From: JAGVSR01 sp963786675
Lineage (GTDB): Bacteria > Pseudomonadota > Alphaproteobacteria > Rhizobiales > Hyphomicrobiaceae
Reading direction: 5' to 3'
Length of the DNA stretch: 64,000 nt
NCBI GenBank assembly: GCA_963786675.1
Contig: CAWAZY010000006.1
Span: 124,001 to 188,000, forward strand
Shown here: in pieces, positions 28,786-37,835 of the stretch
How the letters are laid out: each line of letters begins with the position of its first letter
Numbering within the stretch: position 1 is the stretch's first letter
The notes under the pieces: generated by a model
Told to the model about the DNA's origin: nothing
The model's input: the letters and a program-made list of their open reading frames with translations, nothing else
Database searches by the model: none
Made by a program: the position numbers and the translations under genes

Positions 28786-31371
28786 CTAGTGACTGCGCAG
28801 GTAGGGCACCGGACGGGCGCTGAGGACCCGCCAGGTCCCTATGGCGCCGAATGCCAGAACCAGGCCGGACGCGATCCCCAGGGCCTGGACAACCGCTGCC
28901 GGCGAGAATGCAAAGTCGAGTTCCATGACCTCCGTGACGGCGACATAGGCGGCCAACGTACCCAGTACGGTTGCCGCCGCGGCGGTAACGGTGGCGAGCA
29001 GCAGATATTCCGCGGCGTGGGACGCGAGGATCCGGGCCCGGGTCGCGCCCAGCGTCTTCAAAATAACCGCCTCCAGGATGCGGCGGCGCTGCGCGGTGGC
29101 CATGGCCCCGGCCAAAACCAGAGCCCCCGCCAGCAGCGTGACCCCGCCCGCCACGCGCACGGCAATCATCACCTTGGCGAACACCGCGTTGAAGGCATCG
29201 ATGGCCTCCTTGACCCGGATGGTCGTGACGGCCGGAAAGGACTTCCCCAGCGACCGGGCGAGATTAACCTCCGCGGTCGTCGTCGTGCCCTTGGGGAGAG
29301 AAATGGTCGCGAGGAGATTGTGGGGCGCTCCCGCCAGCGTGTTGGGTGAAAATACCATGACGAAATTGAGCGCCAAGCTCTCCCACTTCACGTCGCGCAG
29401 GTTGGAGATGGTCGCGGTCATATTCCGCCCCAGCACGTTGACGGTCACCGTGTCGCCAATACCCACACCCAGGTCGCGCGCCAGTTCCGCCTCGAACGAC
29501 ACGAGCGGATCGCCAGCATAGCCTTCAGGCCACCAGGACCCCGCGACCACGGTTGAGCCGGCGGGCACGGCATCCGAATAGGTGAGCCCACGATCGCCAC
29601 TGAGCACCCACTGCGCCTGTGGCGGCGCCTTGATCTGCTCGACAGGCACGCCCTTGAGCGCCACGAGCCGTCCGCGCAGCATCGGCGCATCTTCGATTTC
29701 GGCTTTCGGCGTTTCCTTCAAAACGGCCTGCCGGAAGGCGTCGGCGTCACGCTTGGCGATATCGAGCACGAAGTAACTCGGCGAGTTGTCCGGCAGCCGG
29801 CCTTGCAGCTCCGCGACCAGCGACGCATCCGCCAGCGCAACCGCCACGAGCAGCGAAAGCCCAGATCCGAGCGACAGGACGACGGATCGGGTCAATCCGC
29901 CTGGTGCACCTAGGTTCGCGATGGCGAGCGCCAGTTCGGGCCGCCGCGGCCGCCGCATCCGGCGCGCCAGCCGCGTAATCAGCGTGCCCAGTCCCCAAAA
30001 GAGGAGAAAAACCACACTCAGGATACCCAGGAAGTAGAGCGCGATCCGCTGCTGATCGGACGTCAGAATGACGATGCCGGCGAGCAGCGCCGCGACGGCT
30101 GCGACCAGCACCATGACCCGTGGCCGGGGAAACCGCTGGCCCGGCGCGACTTCGTCGCGGAACAGGACGCTCGCCCGCACATGCTCGGCACGGCCGAGAG
30201 GCCACAGGGCGAAGAGAAGGGCAACGAGAATGCCGTACACCACAGCCAGCGCGAGACTATGCGCCGAGATGGTGAACTCGGGGGTGACCGGCAGCACGCC
30301 TTGCAAGGCGTAGGACAGGACCGGCGGAAGCATCAGTCCGAGTACGAGACCGATGGCAACACCGACCAGGGCCATCGCCAGCACCTGCACAAGAAAAATC
30401 GCAAAAACCAGCCCGCCGCTGGCGCCGACACTCTTGAAGGTCGCGATCACCTTCCGGCGCCGGTCGATGAACGTCGCCACGGCATTGGCCACGCCCACTC
30501 CGCCCGTGATCAGCGACGTGAGGCCGAGCAATGTCAGGAACTGGCGCAACCGTTCGAGTGTGCGGCTTACCTGAGGCGAAGGATCCCGCCGGTCCGTGAC
30601 GGCGAATCCCGATTGCGGCAGCTCTTTCGTAACACGATCGCGGAAACCCACCAGATTGGCCGGATCGCTGCCGTCGTTGCCGCCCAGCACGCCCGTGTAG
30701 CGCCAGCGGATCAGCGCGCCCGGCTGGTTGAGGCCCGTGCGCTCTAGTGCCTCCAGCGAAAGGGTCAGTCGCGGCCCATAGGCGACGCGGTCGGCGAGCC
30801 CATCGGGCTCGCTCTCGAGCACAGCGGCGATTTCGATTTCTGAATCCGCAACGCGGATGCGATCGCCGACTTTGACGTTGAGGCGCTCCAGCAACATCGG
30901 CTGGACAACAGCACCGCGAGCGAGCGCCGCGTTCAGGCTCTCTCCGCCAGTCAGTGTCACCTCACCCACCAGCGGATAAGCGCCGTCCACCGCCTTCAAT
31001 TCGACGAGCGTCTGATCTTCACCGTCCAGGCGCCGGGCCATGGTGCGCAACGTCGCCGTCTCGCTGATCCGGCCTTGTGCGTCGATCCAGGCACGCTCTT
31101 CCGGCGTGGCGCGGGCATGCGAGCGCACGAGCGAAACATCGCCGCCCAAAAGCTGCGCGCCTTGCCGCTCAAATCCCGAGCGGAGCGCGTCCGAAAGCGC
31201 ACCCACACCGCTGATCACCATCACACCGAGTGCTACGCACGCGATGAAGATGTGAAAGCCCGAGATCCCCGCACGTAGTTCGCGCCAAGCTAGACGCAGC
31301 ACCAGCCGTGCCGATTGCGCCAAACTTCTCGGCGCCACCGGTGGCAGACCACTTTTCAGCATCTCGTTCAT
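28786..31371 (-). CDS. ABC transporter permease, YbbP/FtsX type
   Basis: Large 861-residue permease with the MacB/FtsX architecture: one N-terminal span (FHIFIACVALGVMVISGV), a periplasmic domain, then spans clustered at about 260-490 and at 740-860, enclosing a second periplasmic domain. It matches the YbbP family, whose partners are YbbA-like ATPases and which sits near tesA in E. coli. Its start overlaps the end of the ATPase gene by 4 bases, so translation is coupled. Substrate unknown. Confidence 0.9.
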   Translation of the reverse strand: MNEMLKSGLPPVAPRSLAQSARLVLRLAWRELRAGISGFHIFIACVALGVMVISGVGALSDALRSGFERQGAQLLGGDVSLVRSHARATPEERAWIDAQGRISETATLRTMARRLDGEDQTLVELKAVDGAYPLVGEVTLTGGESLNAALARGAVVQPMLLERLNVKVGDRIRVADSEIEIAAVLESEPDGLADRVAYGPRLTLSLEALERTGLNQPGALIRWRYTGVLGGNDGSDPANLVGFRDRVTKELPQSGFAVTDRRDPSPQVSRTLERLRQFLTLLGLTSLITGGVGVANAVATFIDRRRKVIATFKSVGASGGLVFAIFLVQVLAMALVGVAIGLVLGLMLPPVLSYALQGVLPVTPEFTISAHSLALAVVYGILVALLFALWPLGRAEHVRASVLFRDEVAPGQRFPRPRVMVLVAAVAALLAGIVILTSDQQRIALYFLGILSVVFLLFWGLGTLITRLARRMRRPRRPELALAIANLGAPGGLTRSVVLSLGSGLSLLVAVALADASLVAELQGRLPDNSPSYFVLDIAKRDADAFRQAVLKETPKAEIEDAPMLRGRLVALKGVPVEQIKAPPQAQWVLSGDRGLTYSDAVPAGSTVVAGSWWPEGYAGDPLVSFEAELARDLGVGIGDTVTVNVLGRNMTATISNLRDVKWESLALNFVMVFSPNTLAGAPHNLLATISLPKGTTTTAEVNLARSLGKSFPAVTTIRVKEAIDAFNAVFAKVMIAVRVAGGVTLLAGALVLAGAMATAQRRRILEAVILKTLGATRARILASHAAEYLLLATVTAAAATVLGTLAAYVAVTEVMELDFAFSPAAVVQALGIASGLVLAFGAIGTWRVLSARPVPYLRSH

Positions 31372-32060
31372 GCGGCTTTGGCCATGCGGTCGTCCACCAC
31401 GCGCCCGTCGGCCATGCGGATGATGCGGTCACACTCAGCGGCGAGCCGCTCGTCATGAGTAACAAAAATAAGCGTGGCGTTGCGATCGGTACGGAGCTTG
31501 AAAATCAGATCAACCACCCCGCGCCCGGTGCGGCCATCGAGATTGCCCGTCGGCTCATCGGCCAGGAGGATCTTTGGGTCGACGCTCAGCGCACGGGCGA
31601 GCGCCACGCGCTGCTGTTCGCCACCCGAGAGTTGAGCCGGGTAATGATCGAGCCGGTGCGACAACCCCACTTCGTCCAGGCGCGCCCGAGCAATCGCCTC
31701 GGCATTGGGGCGTCCGGAGAATTCTAGAGGCAGCGCCACATTCTCAAGCGCCGTCATGGTGGGCACGAGATGAAAGGATTGGAACACGATGCCGATGGAC
31801 TCACCGCGCACACGCGCCAGATCATCCTCGTTCATGCCTTGGAACGGGTGCCCGGCGACATGAACCTCGCCGCTTGTCGCCGGTTCGAGCCCGGCAAGGA
31901 TCATGAGCAAAGACGTCTTTCCCGAGCCCGACGGGCCAACAATGGCAACCGATTGTCCCGCCGCGACCTCTAATGTGATTCCGTTCAGGATCGACACGGG
32001 CCCGGCGCGGCTGTCCAGCGAGAGTTGCACGGATTTCAGGCTGATAATGGGTCGCGCCAC
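31368..32060 (-). CDS. ABC transporter ATP-binding protein, YbbA/LolD type
   Basis: ATPase partner of the adjacent FtsX-type permease. Motifs: Walker A VGPSGSGKTS, Q-loop FQSFHLVP, signature LSGGEQQRVALARAL, Walker B ILLADEPTGNLDG, switch FVTHDERLAA. A GTG at 32060 gives 230 residues beginning just before the first strand; an ATG at 32138 would add 26 residues of low conservation. Divergent from the esterase gene, as ybbA is from tesA in E. coli. Confidence 0.92.
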   Translation of the reverse strand: MARPIISLKSVQLSLDSRAGPVSILNGITLEVAAGQSVAIVGPSGSGKTSLLMILAGLEPATSGEVHVAGHPFQGMNEDDLARVRGESIGIVFQSFHLVPTMTALENVALPLEFSGRPNAEAIARARLDEVGLSHRLDHYPAQLSGGEQQRVALARALSVDPKILLADEPTGNLDGRTGRGVVDLIFKLRTDRNATLIFVTHDERLAAECDRIIRMADGRVVDDRMAKAA

Positions 32061-32187
32061 GGGGTGGGGCCTCAATCTGTTGGACGGGGTGGATGGATCC
32101 GGACCCGCGAGGCCCGGGTGGCCTTGCTTTAGGCCCATGTGATCTCTACGTCACTGGCTTGAATTGGATGAATCGTAGGGCGGAATC

Positions 32188-32886
32188 ATGATGGCGATCC
32201 GGTCCACAGCTCTGGCGAGCCGCCTCATCAAGGTGGTGATGGCCCTGGCGATCGTCAATCTGGGCATCGTGGCGTCCGCCGCGGCACAAGCGCAGGATCG
32301 GCCCGTGAAGATTGTAGCCTTCGGCGATAGTCTGACGGCTGGCTACCTCTTGCCGCCCGAGGATGCCTTTCCCTCACAACTCCAGGCCGCGCTGAAATCT
32401 AAGGGTCACAAGGTCGAAGTCGCGAATGCCGGTGTGTCTGGCGACACCACGGCGGCGGGTCTGGAACGGCTCGATTGGGCGGTGCCGGAGGGCACGGATG
32501 CCGTGATCCTGGAGCTCGGCGCCAATGATGGCCTGCGTGGTCTGGCCCCGGCCGATGCGCGCAAGAATCTTGACGAGATCATCACCCGCTTGAAGGCCCG
32601 CAACATCACCGTTCTGCTCGCCGGCATGCGCGCGCCCAGCAACTGGGGTGCGCAGTATGCCCGCGACTTTGACGGCATGTTCCAAGACCTCGCCGACAAG
32701 CATGATCTGCTGCTGTATCCGTTCTTTCTTGAGGGCGTGGCATTGGATGCCAGTCTCAGTCTAGACGACGGACTGCATCCCAATGCCAAAGGCGTGGCTG
32801 AAGTCGTCCGCCGCATCTTCCCCTCCGTCGAAGAGCTCATCGCGCGAACCCGCGCCCAGATAGGCTTGGCCCCGGCCAAGTCCTGA
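32188..32886 (+). CDS. tesA: Arylesterase / lysophospholipase (TesA-like SGNH hydrolase)
   Basis: Exported SGNH hydrolase with thioesterase, protease I or arylesterase activity in relatives. The first about 36 residues form a signal peptide ending near ASAAAQA. Block I FGDSLTAGY holds the catalytic Ser, block II the Gly in NAGVSGDTT, block III LELGANDGLRG the Asn, and block V DDGLHPN the Asp-His pair. 232 residues in total. It is divergent from the YbbA/YbbP-like transporter and followed at 31 bases by thpR. Confidence 0.92.
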   Translation: MMAIRSTALASRLIKVVMALAIVNLGIVASAAAQAQDRPVKIVAFGDSLTAGYLLPPEDAFPSQLQAALKSKGHKVEVANAGVSGDTTAAGLERLDWAVPEGTDAVILELGANDGLRGLAPADARKNLDEIITRLKARNITVLLAGMRAPSNWGAQYARDFDGMFQDLADKHDLLLYPFFLEGVALDASLSLDDGLHPNAKGVAEVVRRIFPSVEELIARTRAQIGLAPAKS

Positions 32887-32917
32887 ACCGCCCCAATGCC
32901 GAACCGGTCGAGCGTCC

Positions 32918-33505
32918 ATGCCGCGCCTGTTTACCGCCATCGATCTGCCGCGCAATGTGCGCGATCAACTCGCAGCCCTGAGTGCGCCGCTGCCTGGCGC
33001 TCATTGGGTCCCGCCGGAAAACTTCCATATTTCACTGCGGTTCGCCGGCGACATCGATCCGCGCCGCGCGCGGGAATTCGCCGATGCCCTGGCACGCATC
33101 GATCATGATGTTTTTGCCATACGCATCGAGGGCGTGGGGATTTTCGGTGGCAACGATCCGCGCGCACTTTGGGCCGGGGTCGGTCCGTCGCCGGCACTCG
33201 ACGCGTTGCAGCGTGCACACGATCGCGCCGCGCGAAATGCTGGCCTTCCGCCGGATAATCGGGCCTTCAAGCCACATGTCACGCTCGCCCGCCTGCGTCA
33301 TGCGCGGATCGATGCCTTGACCGGATTTCTGGAGCATCATGCGCTGCTCAGATCGCGCACATTTGTCGTCGAACGTTTTGCGCTGATGTCCTCACGCCCT
33401 CAGACGGGGGGCGGCCCTTATGGGATCGAGGAAAGCTACACGTTGCGCGGCGCCAGCCCCGATTTCGGTGCAAGTGATGACGACGGCGAAGCCTTGGAAC
33501 ACTAG
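32918..33505 (+). CDS. thpR: RNA 2',3'-cyclic phosphodiesterase (2H family)
   Basis: 2H phosphoesterase hydrolysing 2',3'-cyclic phosphates at RNA ends (also called 2'-5' RNA ligase). The protein starts MPRLFTAIDLP, as most members do, and has the two HxTx-type motifs: HISL in NFHISLRFAGD and HVTL in KPHVTLARL. 195 residues. Probably co-transcribed with the TesA-like gene, and it converges closely (5 bases) on the DUF2865 gene. Confidence 0.92.
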   Translation: MPRLFTAIDLPRNVRDQLAALSAPLPGAHWVPPENFHISLRFAGDIDPRRAREFADALARIDHDVFAIRIEGVGIFGGNDPRALWAGVGPSPALDALQRAHDRAARNAGLPPDNRAFKPHVTLARLRHARIDALTGFLEHHALLRSRTFVVERFALMSSRPQTGGGPYGIEESYTLRGASPDFGASDDDGEALEH

Positions 33506-33510
33506 CGGGA

Positions 33511-34647
33511 TCAGCGCTTGCGGCGCGGCGCATCACCGGGCCAAACCATGGACGAGTTGCCCGACCCAAACCATGACGCCTGCTTTTGCGGCTTCGATTT
33601 CAACTTTGCGCTTCGCGAGAAGGCGGGCTTTTCGCGAAGGCGCTTTTTCAGATTACCTCCCGCCGGCGCGGACGAACCTGCCGACAGCGCAACCGTGCCT
33701 TCGGAGAAGGTCTGCAACAGGCCGAATTGTTCGATTTCCGCGAATGCCATTTCCAGGTCATCCAACGGACCGGGCTGTGTCACGTCCGCCACGGCCTCGG
33801 CCGCACTATCGGCTGCGTCCACATCCTCGCTCGGCAGCACGTGCAAGTGCACATAGCCCGTCACTGTCGTCGCCACATGGATAGGCTCGGCCGCTTCCGG
33901 CGGCTTGACGTCGGCGATTGACTGTTCTGCGGCATCCAACGACACCGCCGCTTCTGTCGCTGCAATAATTTGAGCAATCTTGTCCTTGCGCAAAGCTTCG
34001 GCAAGCATCTGCTGCTTGCGGGATTCCTCCTGGGCCTTCTTGGCGGCATCGGCGGCGGCATAGGTCAGATGCCGGTAGCTTTCCGCGACTGACCAGGGCG
34101 CGGGCCGGCAGCCGCAGCCGCTGATCAGCGTGCGCCGGTAGAGAAATGCCGTCTTGATCTTGGTGTAACTCTCGCCATCGAGGCTCACCATGGCGCGCGG
34201 GTCGTGATCGTACTTGGACGCGTAGAAGAGCTTGGCTTCACCGGCACAGCTCGTTTCGCAGCGCCGGGCGTCGGTGGCAAATCGCTCGCGCGTCACAGAG
34301 CGGCTGACCGGCCAGAAATACCCGTCGCACATCCGGACACAGACGGTGCGATAATTCCCGCCGAACGCTGGATCACGCCAGTAGCCATCGGCATCAGCAT
34401 CCGCCCGCGTGCTCTGCTGACGTTCTTGCTGCCAGCGATTGAACGGACGCGGCGCCAGGCCCGCGCGCTTCGCAGATCCAGACCCCAGTGCCGGTGCGGC
34501 GGACGACTTCGCCGGCTTGGAACTGCCAAAGCCGAACAGCGATTGGAAAAACGATTGGGCCTCCGCCGTTGGACAAGCCAGGATGCTCGCCATCATGCCA
34601 GCCGCAATGCGCCAGCCCAGCGACCGGAGGTAATGATTGTAAGTCAC
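33511..34647 (-). CDS. DUF2865 domain-containing exported protein
   Basis: A secreted or periplasmic protein of the DUF2865 family, known mainly from Hyphomicrobiales and of unknown function. A GTG at 34647 gives a signal peptide (WRIAAGMMASILACPTAEAQ) after a short basic start and about 378 residues. An in-frame GTG at 34692 gives 393. The conserved middle has paired cysteines in CVRMCDGYFWPVS, RRCETSC and SGCGCRPAP, and KAFLYRR-type basic residues. A helical Ala/Lys-rich part and an acidic low-complexity tail follow, ending in a basic patch. Confidence 0.82.
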   Translation of the reverse strand: MTYNHYLRSLGWRIAAGMMASILACPTAEAQSFFQSLFGFGSSKPAKSSAAPALGSGSAKRAGLAPRPFNRWQQERQQSTRADADADGYWRDPAFGGNYRTVCVRMCDGYFWPVSRSVTRERFATDARRCETSCAGEAKLFYASKYDHDPRAMVSLDGESYTKIKTAFLYRRTLISGCGCRPAPWSVAESYRHLTYAAADAAKKAQEESRKQQMLAEALRKDKIAQIIAATEAAVSLDAAEQSIADVKPPEAAEPIHVATTVTGYVHLHVLPSEDVDAADSAAEAVADVTQPGPLDDLEMAFAEIEQFGLLQTFSEGTVALSAGSSAPAGGNLKKRLREKPAFSRSAKLKSKPQKQASWFGSGNSSMVWPGDAPRRKR

Positions 34648-34783
34648 GCAATAATCCCGACGCGAATGCCCCCGTCCACGCATTGCCAACACTAGGCAGC
34701 GCGGGTCCGGCCTAGTGCGCCGGACAGGGGCATGATCGTCGCGGGATGGGTAATTTTAGCTGAACACAATGCAGAAAATTTGC

Positions 34784-34812
34784 GCTAATTCAGCGTGTTA
34801 CGGTGAATTAGC
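34784..34812. promoter_or_regulatory. Inverted repeat upstream of the DUF2865 gene
   Basis: Perfect 9-bp arms GCTAATTCA and TGAATTAGC with 11 bases between, in an AT-rich 160-base gap upstream of DUF2865 and downstream of the quinone oxidoreductase stop. There is no U-tract, so an operator is more likely than a terminator. Confidence 0.45.
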
Positions 34813-34859
34813 GGTAAACGGACGGTCGTGAGTGTCCCACCTTGACCCAATCCGCGGGG

Positions 34860-35834
34860 TCAGACCGAAATGATCACCTTTCCGGTGGCTTCGCGGCGAT
34901 CGAGGACACGCATCGCTTCGGCGATATCGTCCAGGGTGTAGGTGGCGTGGATGCGGGGCTTCAGCCGCCCATCCGCCACGGCCTGGAGCAGCTCGCGCAT
35001 ATTCTCACGATGACCTGCCGGATCGCGTTTCACTGCTTCCCCCCAGAAGACACCGATGGCCGAGACGCCCTTCACCAACAGGAGGTTCAGCGGCAATTTC
35101 GGAATTTCGCCGGAGGCAAAGCCCACGACCAGAAAGCGGCCCTGCCATTTGAGCGCCCGGAGTGCTGATTCCGCCGCGGGTCCACCGACGCAGTCGTAGA
35201 CCACATCGACGCCCGCGCCGCCGGTCGCCTCGCGCAAGGCCTGCTTCAGATCGCCCGCCATGTAGTCGACAGCCACGTCGGCCCCATGGTCGCGACAAAT
35301 CGCAAGTTTTTCCGCCGTCGAAGCGACCGCGATAACGCGTGCCCCCAGCATTTTGGCGATCTCAATGGCGGCAAGGCCCGCCCCACCGGCCGCACCCAGA
35401 ACGGCTACGGTTTCGCCGGATTGAAGCCCGGCGCGGTCCTTCAAGCCGTGGATGGCCGTTCCATAGGTGATCGAGATTCCCGCAGCGTGTGCGTCGCTCA
35501 CCCCCGCCGGGATCGGCGCGACCGCGCCAGCCGGCACCGCGACGCATTCGCGCGCACCGCCCCAGCCCAGGTAAGCCGCCACGCGATCGCCCACGGCAAG
35601 GCCCGCGACACCTGGGCCCACGGCCCGCACCACACCGGCAATTTCGCCGCCCGGAGAAAACGGCAATTCGGGTTTGTGCTGGTACTTGCCGCGCGTTATC
35701 AGCGTATCGAAAAAATTGAGCGCCACCGCGCGTACATCCACGAGCACATCGCCCGGCCCGGCAGCCGGCTCGGCGATGGTCTCGATCTCGACGCCATCCG
35801 GCCCATCGAGGCGCTTGCACAGGGCGGCTCGCAT
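34860..35834 (-). CDS. NADPH:quinone oxidoreductase (zinc-independent MDR family)
   Basis: Medium-chain dehydrogenase/reductase of the quinone-reductase (QOR) type: no zinc-binding cysteine pattern, a GroES-like half with EIAGVVRAVGPGV, then the Rossmann motif VLGAAGGAGLAAIEIAK and DVVYDCVGG. The start MRAALCKRLDGP at 35834 is chosen because it is where family members begin; the frame upstream is not conserved in character. 324 residues. Divergent from the SpoU-family gene. Confidence 0.9.
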   Translation of the reverse strand: MRAALCKRLDGPDGVEIETIAEPAAGPGDVLVDVRAVALNFFDTLITRGKYQHKPELPFSPGGEIAGVVRAVGPGVAGLAVGDRVAAYLGWGGARECVAVPAGAVAPIPAGVSDAHAAGISITYGTAIHGLKDRAGLQSGETVAVLGAAGGAGLAAIEIAKMLGARVIAVASTAEKLAICRDHGADVAVDYMAGDLKQALREATGGAGVDVVYDCVGGPAAESALRALKWQGRFLVVGFASGEIPKLPLNLLLVKGVSAIGVFWGEAVKRDPAGHRENMRELLQAVADGRLKPRIHATYTLDDIAEAMRVLDRREATGKVIISV

Positions 35835-35944
35835 GTGAATTCTCCCAAATCCTCGCCGGGATCCCATCGCCGTCCCGCCGCCCTCAGGTGGATTGTTTTC
35901 CCGCCGCTGACAAGAGGCGGCTCTGAAGAGGCCTCGCACGCACC

Positions 35945-36526
35945 ATGTCCGACGACAGCACCGCCCACGCCCCACCACTGCCCAACTGGCCGCCACGCGC
36001 GCGAGGTTATTTCGCCATCGGCGCGGAGCGCATGTCGAAGTCGCTGAACCTGGGCAACCTGATGCGATCGGGCCACGCCTTCGGCGCGAGCTTCACTTTC
36101 ACCATCGGCGCGACGTACAAGGCCCTGGAAGCCCATGCGGACACATCCAAAAGCCAAGTGCACCTGCCCCACTACAACTGGCAGAGCCTCGACGAGATGC
36201 GACTGCCCCAGGGCGCCAAGCTGGTCGGCATCGAACTGATCGACGGCGCCATCGACCTGCCGAGCTTCCGCCATCCGCTGCGCGCCGCGTATGTCCTGGG
36301 TCCGGAGCGCGGCTCATTGTCCGAGCCCTTGCTGGCGCGGTGTGACTACGTGGTCAAGATCCCGACATCCTTTTGCGTGAACGTCGCAATGGCGGGCGCG
36401 ATCGTCATGTACGACCGCGTCAAAAGTCTTGCGCGGTTTGCCGAGCGGCCCGTTACGGAAGGTGGACCAGGAACCTTGCTGGAACGGACGGCACATGCGC
36501 CGCTTGGACACAAAAGCAAGTCATGA
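35945..36526 (+). CDS. RNA methyltransferase, SpoU/TrmH family
   Basis: SPOUT-fold S-adenosylmethionine methyltransferase, probably acting on tRNA or rRNA. The C-terminal half shows the knot motifs AYVLGPERGSLSEPLL and IPTSFCVNVAMAGAIVMYDR (motif 3 with conserved Asn and Ser/Tyr region). The 193-residue protein lacks the N-terminal domain of TrmH, like small alphaproteobacterial members. Starts 111 bases from the divergent quinone reductase. Exact target not determined. Confidence 0.88.
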   Translation: MSDDSTAHAPPLPNWPPRARGYFAIGAERMSKSLNLGNLMRSGHAFGASFTFTIGATYKALEAHADTSKSQVHLPHYNWQSLDEMRLPQGAKLVGIELIDGAIDLPSFRHPLRAAYVLGPERGSLSEPLLARCDYVVKIPTSFCVNVAMAGAIVMYDRVKSLARFAERPVTEGGPGTLLERTAHAPLGHKSKS

Positions 36527-36620
36527 CTTGCCGCTTGTGTTGCGCTTATAACGGTGGCACATCTCAGCGCCGCGGCGCAAGTCGAACCAATTCAAATGGC
36601 ATTGCACGGGTGACGAAATC

Positions 36621-37160
36621 ATGTTGGAGACGCGCTTCAAGCCGCAGACACGCCGCCAGCACCGGGCAACCGCGCTGGCCCTGATCGCAACGGCGTTCCT
36701 GCCCGTGGCCGCATGGGCTGAAGGCGCGAATGTCGCCGGTACTTTCGGGGACTGGAGCCTCTACACCAACGACGCGGGTGCCGCGCGCATATGTTTCGTC
36801 GCCGCCGCGCCCGTTGAGAAGAAGCCCGCCAATGCCAATCGCGCGACCATGCTGTTTTACATTTCGGCCTGGCCCAAGGACGGCGTGCGCTCGGAAGTCA
36901 GCGTCAAGCTCGGCTACCCGATCAAATCAGGCTCGACCGTCGGGGTCGCCGTGGATAGCGAAAAGTTCGATCTCTTTCCCAAAGACGAACGCGCCTACGT
37001 CGCCGATGCGACGCAAGAGCTGAAGCTCATTGAAGCCTTGAAGAAGGGCACCAAGGCCACGGTTTCAGCAACGTCCGAGCGCGGCACAATCACCACGGAC
37101 ACGTATTCCCTGACCGGCCTGACGATGGCCCTGCAGAAGTTGACGGAAACGTGCCCCTGA
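36621..37160 (+). CDS. Invasion-associated locus B (IalB) family protein
   Basis: Exported protein of 179 residues in the IalB family, common in Hyphomicrobiales; named after a Bartonella factor, but most members are in non-pathogens and of unknown role. A signal peptide with LALIATAFLPVAAWA is followed by the mature start EGANVAGTFGDWSLY. The family's cysteines are ICFVA near the start and the terminal TETCP. Convergent with the Smr gene at 9 bases. Confidence 0.88.
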   Translation: MLETRFKPQTRRQHRATALALIATAFLPVAAWAEGANVAGTFGDWSLYTNDAGAARICFVAAAPVEKKPANANRATMLFYISAWPKDGVRSEVSVKLGYPIKSGSTVGVAVDSEKFDLFPKDERAYVADATQELKLIEALKKGTKATVSATSERGTITTDTYSLTGLTMALQKLTETCP

Positions 37161-37169
37161 TTGGCGCGC

Positions 37170-37835
37170 CTAATCGTGCCCCGTGCGCTGGCGCCGCAGA
37201 TGCACATAAAGCGCGCCGGACCCACCATGCTCGGGTGCCGCCTCGGTGAAACTCACGATCAATCCACGGACGTCCGGTTCGGCCAGCCACATCGGCACAT
37301 TGCGCTTCAAGACGCCGCGCTGAGGACCATCCATGCTCCAATGCCGGTCGTCATCATAGGCCCGCGATGACGCCGCGCCCTTGCCCGTGATTACCAGGAC
37401 CCAACGCTTGCCCTTGGCCGCCGATGCCATGATGAACCGCAACAATGCCGTGTGCGCTTCGCTCTGCCGCATGCCGTGCAGATCGATCCGGCCTTCGATA
37501 TCCACATGACCGCGCCGAAGTTTGCGGGCGGCACGGGGGTCGAAGGCGTTCAGGTCGGGCGCGGCTTTTTTGGCTGGACGGGGCGCGGCCATCTTTGCCG
37601 GCGGGTGGGCCGGCGCATGGGGTTCGCGGCGTGACGGCTTGGCGGACGCGTCCGCAGGACTGGACGGTTCCGCCGTGCGCTGTGCGGTGGAGCTCTCGGA
37701 TTCATCCGCCGGATGCACCCGCGCCTTGCCCCGCTTCAACGGCTCCAGGGTGCGCGCGGTATGCTGCCAGAGCTCATGATCGTCCGCACTCAGGCCGCGC
37801 CCTTTTCCGCCGGGAGGTCCAACCTTCCGGCTCAT
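37170..37835 (-). CDS. Smr domain-containing protein
   Basis: A 221-residue protein with a disordered basic, Ala/Pro-rich first half and a C-terminal Smr (small MutS-related) domain: IDLHGMRQSEAHTALLRF and LVITGKGA. Smr domains have nuclease or RNA-end activity. Its stop-start region overlaps mltA: the mltA stop lies inside its first codons, a 4-base overlap, so the two are coupled (mltA upstream). Confidence 0.9.
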   Translation of the reverse strand: MSRKVGPPGGKGRGLSADDHELWQHTARTLEPLKRGKARVHPADESESSTAQRTAEPSSPADASAKPSRREPHAPAHPPAKMAAPRPAKKAAPDLNAFDPRAARKLRRGHVDIEGRIDLHGMRQSEAHTALLRFIMASAAKGKRWVLVITGKGAASSRAYDDDRHWSMDGPQRGVLKRNVPMWLAEPDVRGLIVSFTEAAPEHGGSGALYVHLRRQRTGHD

